A DNA stretch of 10,645 nucleotides from Clostridia bacterium (GTDB taxonomy: Bacteria; Bacillota; Clostridia; Oscillospirales; CAG-272), in NCBI GenBank assembly GCA_900770605.1, contig CAAGKS010000004.1, positions 1 to 10,645 of the forward strand. The letters run 5' to 3'. The position numbers and the translations under genes are program-made. The notes beneath the pieces were generated by a model. That model saw only the letters and a program-made list of their open reading frames with translations. It had not been told where the DNA came from and did not search any database. Numbering within the stretch: the first letter of the stretch is position 1; every line of letters starts with the position of its first letter. Positions 7,065-10,645 of the stretch are shown piece after piece.

Positions 7065-7823
7065 TCAATATACGAGGGAAATGCCGTTTTCGCCACAGAA
7101 GTTTATCCATCTTTCAGAAGGCTCTGAGTCGCAAACGATAACGTCAACGTCACAAAGGTCGCACACTCTTACAAATGATTTTTTATCGAGCTTATCGGTG
7201 TCAAGCGCAAGAATACGTCTGTCCGCCGAGCCTATCATAGCCTGCTTTATAAGGCTGTCGTTCTCATTGGAGTCCATAACGCCAAGCATCATATCCACTC
7301 CCTTGCAGGAGCATATTGCCGTATCAACGTGGTAGGAGTTTACCATCTTCTCGGCAGATGAGCCCATCAGCGAAAGTCCGCCCTTTTTGAGCACTCCACC
7401 CGTTGAGAGCACCGTCCAGTCGGTCTTATCGGCGATCTCAAGAAGTATTTTTACGGAGTTGGTTATTATGGTGAGATTTTTCTTGTCCTTTAATTTTTTT
7501 ACTATATAGAGGGCAGTTGAGCTGGAGTCCAGCATTATGCGCTCTCCGTCCGAAATGAGCGAGGAGAGCTTTTCTGCGATGCTTTGCTTTTCCTCTACGT
7601 TTACGCCCTCTCTGACGTTATAGGGAAGATCGAGCGCTCCTGTATGGCGCGCAACTGCTCCGCCGTAGGTCTTTGACGCTATGCCGTCGTTATCCAGCTT
7701 TTCGAGGTCTCGTCTGATGGTCTCCTCGGTCACGTTGAATTCCTTGGCGAGCTCGGAAACTATTACCTTACCCTCTGCGGTAAGCTTTGCCGTGATCTCT
7801 CTTCTTCGTTCAATTGCTAACAA
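7065..7823 (-). CDS. DeoR/GlpR family transcriptional regulator
   Basis: A 252-residue DeoR-family regulator. The N-terminal winged helix-turn-helix spans about residues 5-57, with the recognition region VSELAKEFNVTEETIRRDL and the conserved wing KTYGGAV. The C-terminal DeoRC sensor domain shows MLDSSSTALYI (97-107), ITNS and STGG, the usual phosphosugar-binding elements. These regulators are commonly repressors released by a phosphorylated sugar intermediate. The start is TTG: GGAGGT at 7832-7837 lies 8 nt upstream, and no ATG occurs near the expected N-terminus. Gaps to its neighbours are 23 and 29 nt, so it is co-transcribed with the shell and enzyme genes and is likely to be autoregulated. 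The effector and operator are unknown; control of the BMC operon is inferred from position. Confidence 0.92.
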   Translation of the reverse strand: MLAIERRREITAKLTAEGKVIVSELAKEFNVTEETIRRDLEKLDNDGIASKTYGGAVARHTGALDLPYNVREGVNVEEKQSIAEKLSSLISDGERIMLDSSSTALYIVKKLKDKKNLTIITNSVKILLEIADKTDWTVLSTGGVLKKGGLSLMGSSAEKMVNSYHVDTAICSCKGVDMMLGVMDSNENDSLIKQAMIGSADRRILALDTDKLDKKSFVRVCDLCDVDVIVCDSEPSERWINFCGENGISLVY

Positions 7824-7831
7824 GGGGGAAT

Positions 7832-7837
7832 ACCTCC
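7832..7837 (-). promoter_or_regulatory. Ribosome binding site that fixes the TTG start of the DeoR gene
   Basis: On the minus strand a consensus GGAGGT sits 8 nt before TTG (7821-7823). With no in-frame ATG nearby, this makes TTG the best start; it gives the usual MLAIERRREI-type DeoR N-terminus. Confidence 0.8.
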
Positions 7838-7846
7838 GTTGAAATT

Positions 7847-8392
7847 TTAAAGTATGCTATCCCAGAGTCGCTCGTCGGGTCCTGCGATGACTGAGCAGTC
7901 GAGGAACATTCCGCCGCCAACTCCCGCCTTTGCCTTTTCAATAGCAGCGGTAACAGAGGAAACGCTTCCTGTGAGTATTATGTAAGATTTTCCGCACATA
8001 CCCTTTGCGAGTCTGACCTCGACCAGCTCAACGAGAGCGGTCTTAGCGGCGGTATCTGCGGCAACTACTGCGCTTGCCGCGGTGAAGGTTTCAAGAATAC
8101 CGATCGCCGCCTTGTTCTGTACCTCAAGCGCGCCGCTGATAGCGGGCTGAACGGACTCGTGGGGGTTACCAAGCACGAATTTATCTACGAGCATTGCGGG
8201 ATTATACGCCTCTGCGGCGTCGATAGCAGCTCTTACCGAGCTGAGCTCGCCTGCGATGGTGGCAAGGTACTTGCCGGGGCAGACGGGGTTTGCCTGAACC
8301 ACCTCAACGTCGGCGGTCTTGAGCATTACGTCAGTTGCCGTGATACCCGAGGCAACTGTCTTAAATTCTATCATTCCAAGTGCTTTTTTCAT
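7847..8392 (-). CDS. pduT: Trimeric shell protein BMC-T, PduT-like, with Fe-S ligand cysteine
   Basis: A 181-residue protein with two tandem BMC domains (about 4-88 and 95-177), each with the GMIE / GILET signature and a later SSVxAAIxxA helix (GELSSVRAAIDAA, GSVSSVTAAIEKA). Such proteins form pseudohexameric trimers in the shell facet. The NPVCPGKY motif places a cysteine at residue 38, the same position as the Cys38 in PduT that holds a [4Fe-4S] cluster at the trimer's central pore. The protein is therefore likely an electron-conducting shell tile rather than only a metabolite pore. An AAAGGAAT site precedes the ATG. It is directly downstream of the PduS-like gene (19-nt gap), the known partner of PduT. 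The cluster itself is inferred from this residue and not seen directly. Confidence 0.93.
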   Translation of the reverse strand: MKKALGMIEFKTVASGITATDVMLKTADVEVVQANPVCPGKYLATIAGELSSVRAAIDAAEAYNPAMLVDKFVLGNPHESVQPAISGALEVQNKAAIGILETFTAASAVVAADTAAKTALVELVEVRLAKGMCGKSYIILTGSVSSVTAAIEKAKAGVGGGMFLDCSVIAGPDERLWDSIL

Positions 8393-8411
8393 TTATCTTA
8401 TTCCTTTTGAT

Positions 8412-9743
8412 TTATTGGACTTGTCGTGTGATCTTTATATACTTGGGTGTGACTGCGGTGACTTTTCCCGCGATGGAAGCGTGGATATTTACGCTGAGCG
8501 CATTTTCAGCCGCCTTTGCGATCACGCTGCCGCGCTCTACCACGTCTCCCTCTGATACGCAAGCTACCCCTGGTGCTCCGAGGTGTTGTGTGAGCATTAT
8601 CTTTACGCTGTTCGTATGTATCGGATCGGTGAGGGGAGCGGGGACGTCGTATTTTCTCAGCCCAAGTCTTCCCGTAAGTCTTTCGACCGATACCTTCTTC
8701 ATATCCGCGTGGCGTACGTTGAGATTGGGCTTTACGTCCTCGGGGGGCTTTATGCCGTTCTTTCTCGCCGTTGCCTTGATCTCTGCGATTATGGCTCTGG
8801 GGGAGAGGTCCTGAGGGCAGGAGTACGTCTCGCAAAGTCCACAGCCTGAGCAGAACAGCGCGTCAAGTATAACTCTGCCGTCGCCCTTGCCACCGTTTGA
8901 GAGCACCTTCATTACTGCGTGTGGCTCAACGGGGTATCCCAGAACGTTACGGGAGCAGAGCTCTGTGCAGGTCTTGCACTGGCAGCACACCGACATCGCG
9001 CGTCTGAGGTTGATCGCGGCATTACGGTTCTTATTGAGAATTACCGTATGGTTTGAGGGGAGCACGATGATCGCATTGGTGGTTTTGGTAACTACCTCTT
9101 TGATATCTATGAGCTTACCCATCATAGGTCCGCCTGAGATAAACGCGGGATCGTCACACGTAACGCCGCCTGCGGCATTTATCAGCTCAGATATCTTCGT
9201 TCCTATGGGAGCGCACACGGTCAGAGGCTTTGCTACCTCGCCTGCAACTGTTACGTACTTGGTCATAACGGGCTTGCCGTTTATAGCGCGGTACGCGTTA
9301 TATACCGATTCGACGTTGCATACGACTACTCCTACGGATATCGGGAGCTTTCCAGGGTCAACGACCTTACCCGTTACCTCTTTGATAAGTATTATCTCAT
9401 CACCTGCGGGATATACCGAGTCGAGCGTACTGATCGAGAGGGCGGGGAATGCTTCTATTTCATTTTCCAACGCCTTCAGCGTGCTTTTGTAGTGGGACTT
9501 TATAGCAACTATCCCTTGCTTTGCGCCCGTTACCTTTACGATCTCATTCATAGCTGAAAGTATCTCAAAGGTAAACTCCTCGAGCACCTGTCTGTGAACC
9601 TTGAGAAGCGGCTCACATTCAGCGCAGTTGAGGATTATGGTCTCTGCCTTATCGGAGAGCTTTGCATAGCTTGGAAATCCTGCTCCGCCCGCACCAACGA
9701 CACCCATCTCGCGAAGGACGTCCTTGAGTTCGTTGAGATTCAT
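8412..9743 (-). CDS. pduS: PduS-like RnfC/SLBB iron-sulfur flavoprotein
   Basis: A 443-residue protein of the RnfC/NuoF-like family, matching PduS in length and layout. An N-terminal nucleotide/flavin-binding glycine loop VVGAGGAGFPSYAKL (15-29) is followed by an NCAECEP segment (39-45). A central SLBB domain (about 165-215) has VAGEV and ISGGPMMG. Two ferredoxin-like clusters follow at about 253-309 (C253-x2-C256-x2-C259-x3-C263 and C298-x2-C301-x2-C304-x4-C309). A C-terminal region with a barrel-sandwich (lipoyl-like) pattern ends the protein. PduS oxidises NADH and was described as a cobalamin reductase; in loci without B12 enzymes it is thought to move electrons through the shell, probably with PduT. 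AAAGGAT precedes the ATG. It lies between the EutN (25 nt) and PduT-like (19 nt) genes. Its true electron acceptor here is unknown. Confidence 0.93.
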   Translation of the reverse strand: MNLNELKDVLREMGVVGAGGAGFPSYAKLSDKAETIILNCAECEPLLKVHRQVLEEFTFEILSAMNEIVKVTGAKQGIVAIKSHYKSTLKALENEIEAFPALSISTLDSVYPAGDEIILIKEVTGKVVDPGKLPISVGVVVCNVESVYNAYRAINGKPVMTKYVTVAGEVAKPLTVCAPIGTKISELINAAGGVTCDDPAFISGGPMMGKLIDIKEVVTKTTNAIIVLPSNHTVILNKNRNAAINLRRAMSVCCQCKTCTELCSRNVLGYPVEPHAVMKVLSNGGKGDGRVILDALFCSGCGLCETYSCPQDLSPRAIIAEIKATARKNGIKPPEDVKPNLNVRHADMKKVSVERLTGRLGLRKYDVPAPLTDPIHTNSVKIMLTQHLGAPGVACVSEGDVVERGSVIAKAAENALSVNIHASIAGKVTAVTPKYIKITRQVQ

Positions 9744-9768
9744 AACAGATCCTTTTTAGCTTCTGAAA

Positions 9769-10041
9769 TTATAAAAGATTAGCAAGTCCTGCGCCGTCGT
9801 CGATGATACCAACGATAGCCGCGTCAATGGGAGCGGTGTTGTGGCCGCAGCCTATTCTTGCCGCGCTTCCCGTTGCTACGAGTACGGTCTCGCCGATGCC
9901 CGCGCCTACGTTATCAACTGCAACTATTCTCTTGAAGTTGCCTGTTTCTGCGCAAGTTTCAATTACCATGAACTTGCTTCCTACCAAATTTTCGTTTTTT
10001 CTTGTGGAAACAACGCTTCCTACAACTTTTCCTATTAACAT
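9769..10041 (-). CDS. eutN: Pentameric vertex protein (BMC-P, EutN/CcmL family)
   Basis: A 90-residue EutN/CcmL/PduN-type protein, whose pentamers cap the vertices of the icosahedral shell. It shows the family's N-terminal MLIGKVVGSVVSTRK strand, the central VAVDNVGAGIGETVLVATGS block (40-59) and the C-terminal PIDAAIVGIID motif (71-81). An AGGAG site lies 5 nt before the ATG. Only a few dozen copies are needed per shell, whereas BMC-H proteins are present in thousands. This gene is the first one after the 130-nt hairpin-containing gap downstream of the BMC-H gene, a place where expression may be stepped down. It is followed by the PduS-like gene after 25 nt. Confidence 0.96.
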   Translation of the reverse strand: MLIGKVVGSVVSTRKNENLVGSKFMVIETCAETGNFKRIVAVDNVGAGIGETVLVATGSAARIGCGHNTAPIDAAIVGIIDDGAGLANLL

Positions 10042-10068
10042 AACTGCTCCTGAATACTTTATTTTTTT

Positions 10069-10134
10069 GATTTATTTTCCGAGCACTAAGCTCTGTCAGA
10101 CAGGTGGCAAAGCTCACTGCTCGGAAAATAAATC
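10069..10134 (-). repeat. Large inverted repeat (hairpin II) in the BMC-H/EutN gap
   Basis: Two perfect 17-nt arms (10069-10085 and 10118-10134) flank a 32-nt spacer that itself holds a small CTGTC-A-GACAG inverted repeat (10092-10102). In the operon transcript this would fold into a long stem with a structured loop, followed by an A-rich stretch and not a U-tract. It is therefore not an ordinary intrinsic terminator in the operon direction. It ends about 28 nt before the EutN start. It overlaps the arm used by hairpin I, so only one of the two can form fully. Confidence 0.85.
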
Positions 10135-10163
10135 TTACCACGAGTGGTAGATTTATTTTCCGA
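10121..10163 (-). repeat. Second overlapping hairpin (hairpin I) just after the BMC-H stop codon
   Basis: A third copy of the 14-nt arm (10150-10163) pairs with 10121-10134. The inner TACCAC/GTGGTA adds 6 bp around a GA dinucleotide, with a single unpaired T between the two stem parts. This gives a nearly continuous stem of about 18-20 bp that begins 8 nt after the BMC-H stop codon in the transcript. There is no U-tract after it. It shares its downstream arm with hairpin II. A role in protecting the BMC-H mRNA 3' end or in attenuation is inference. Confidence 0.85.
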
Positions 10164-10171
10164 TGCCCTAA

Positions 10172-10450
10172 TTACTTAAGTGTGGGAAGGATCTTCTCAA
10201 CGTCAGCGTGGGGGCGGGGAATTACGTGAACTGCAACGATCTCGCCAAGTCTGGAAGCTGCAACGCTACCAGCCTCAGTAGCTGCCTTAACAGCTCCGAC
10301 GTCGCCTCTTACCATAACGGATACGAGTCCGGAACCGATCTTCTCAGTACCGATAAGCTCAACGTTAGCAGCCTTTACCATTGCATCAGCTGCCTCAATT
10401 GCTGCAACAAGACCTCTTGTTTCAACCATTCCGAGTGCTTCGAGTGCCAT
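10172..10450 (-). CDS. Hexameric shell protein BMC-H (PduA/PduJ/EutM type)
   Basis: A 92-residue single-domain BMC protein that forms the hexagonal tiles making up most of the shell facet. The residues follow PduA numbering closely: the GMVETRG start, K26 at the hexamer-hexamer contact, the pore loop EKIGSGLV with K37 and S40, the VRGDVGAVKAAT helix (47-58) and PRPH with R79 at the edge contact. A small polar pore like PduA's is expected, suitable for small polar substrates over aldehydes. GGAGGT lies 8 nt before the ATG. The next gene upstream in the operon is a close duplicate (10501-10645). PduA, PduJ and EutM cannot be told apart from sequence alone, so no symbol is given. Confidence 0.96.
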   Translation of the reverse strand: MALEALGMVETRGLVAAIEAADAMVKAANVELIGTEKIGSGLVSVMVRGDVGAVKAATEAGSVAASRLGEIVAVHVIPRPHADVEKILPTLK

Positions 10451-10458
10451 AATATATT

Positions 10459-10464
10459 ACCTCC
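10459..10464 (-). promoter_or_regulatory. Strong ribosome binding site of the BMC-H gene
   Basis: A consensus GGAGGT on the minus strand at optimal 8-nt spacing from the ATG, within the 50-nt gap between the two BMC-H genes. It fits high expression of the major shell protein. Nothing else is evident in this gap. Confidence 0.75.
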
Positions 10465-10500
10465 GTATAAAATTTTACTAAATCAGCTTATCCTGCTTTC

Positions 10501-10645
10501 TCAGTTGAGAGAGGGAAGGATCTTCTCCACGTCAGCGTGGGGACGGGGAATTACGTGAACTGCAACGAGCTCGCCGAGAGAGGAAGCAGCAACGCTACCA
10601 GCCTCAGTAGCTGCCTTAACAGCTCCGACGTCGCCTCTTACCATA
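10501..10645 (-). CDS. Second BMC-H shell protein (N-terminus beyond the window)
   Basis: The C-terminal 47 codons of another PduA/EutM-type shell protein, cut by the right edge. They begin MVRGDVGAVKAA and end with VHVIPRPHADVEKILPSLN before a TGA stop. Over this stretch the protein differs from its downstream neighbour at only four positions (S for R, L for I, S for T, N for K near the end). The DNA of 10589-10645 is identical to 10260-10316. It therefore arose by tandem duplication or is kept similar by gene conversion. It lies 50 nt upstream of the other BMC-H gene and is most likely in the same transcript. The missing part should hold the pore loop. Confidence 0.92.
   Translation of the reverse strand, partial: MVRGDVGAVKAATEAGSVAASSLGELVAVHVIPRPHADVEKILPSLN

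Noticed and set aside
10069..10163. Reading the hairpin block as a standard intrinsic terminator
   Set aside because: In the operon direction the stems are followed by A-rich or mixed sequence, not a run of U. Downstream genes have no separate promoter that I can see.
10069..10163. CRISPR array or transposon end
   Set aside because: Only three arms in alternating orientation with unequal spacers, no transposase and no target-site duplication. The pattern is that of competing hairpins.

Overview
The window looks like a chromosomal segment of an anaerobic Firmicute, probably a gut or rumen Clostridia-class bacterium. The reasons are the gene families present, the strong GGAGG-type ribosome binding sites, the AT-rich consensus promoters, and an rbfA-nrnA pair of the type usual in Clostridia. 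This placement is inference; no rRNA or species marker is present.

Left part (1-3710). A truncated membrane protein of unknown function is followed by a second small membrane protein with a C-terminal coiled coil. Both are on + and end at a bidirectional hairpin terminator (651-690). A minus-strand cytosolic glycerophosphodiester phosphodiesterase (GDPD) converges on the same terminator. Two back-to-back consensus promoters at 1466-1541 drive this GDPD leftward and a compact three-gene unit rightward: rbfA (30S maturation), nrnA (nanoRNase/pAp phosphatase) and a second GDPD. That unit ends at another perfect bidirectional terminator (3671-3712).

Right part (3710-10645). Everything is on the minus strand and reads right to left as one long operon that enters from beyond the right edge. 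It is a bacterial microcompartment (BMC) locus. In transcription order it holds two near-identical hexameric shell proteins (BMC-H; the first is cut by the window edge), a pentameric vertex protein (EutN/CcmL), a PduS-like RnfC/SLBB iron-sulfur flavoprotein, a PduT-like trimeric shell protein with the Fe-S ligand Cys38, a DeoR-family regulator, acetate kinase, a CoA-acylating aldehyde dehydrogenase and the phosphotransacylase PduL. The last two carry N-terminal helices resembling encapsulation peptides.

Together the enzymes form an aldehyde-to-carboxylate branch: aldehyde + CoA + NAD+ -> acyl-CoA -> acyl-phosphate -> acid + ATP. PduS/PduT probably pass electrons across the shell. The signature enzyme that would make the aldehyde (glycyl-radical or B12 diol dehydratase, ethanolamine lyase, or a sugar-phosphate aldolase) is not in the window, so the substrate is undetermined. 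The DeoR regulator hints at a sugar or sugar-phosphate input.

The most unusual non-coding feature is a 95-nt block between the BMC-H and EutN genes. Three copies of a 14-nt arm there can form two mutually exclusive hairpins. It may set the ratio of abundant BMC-H to scarce vertex and enzyme products.
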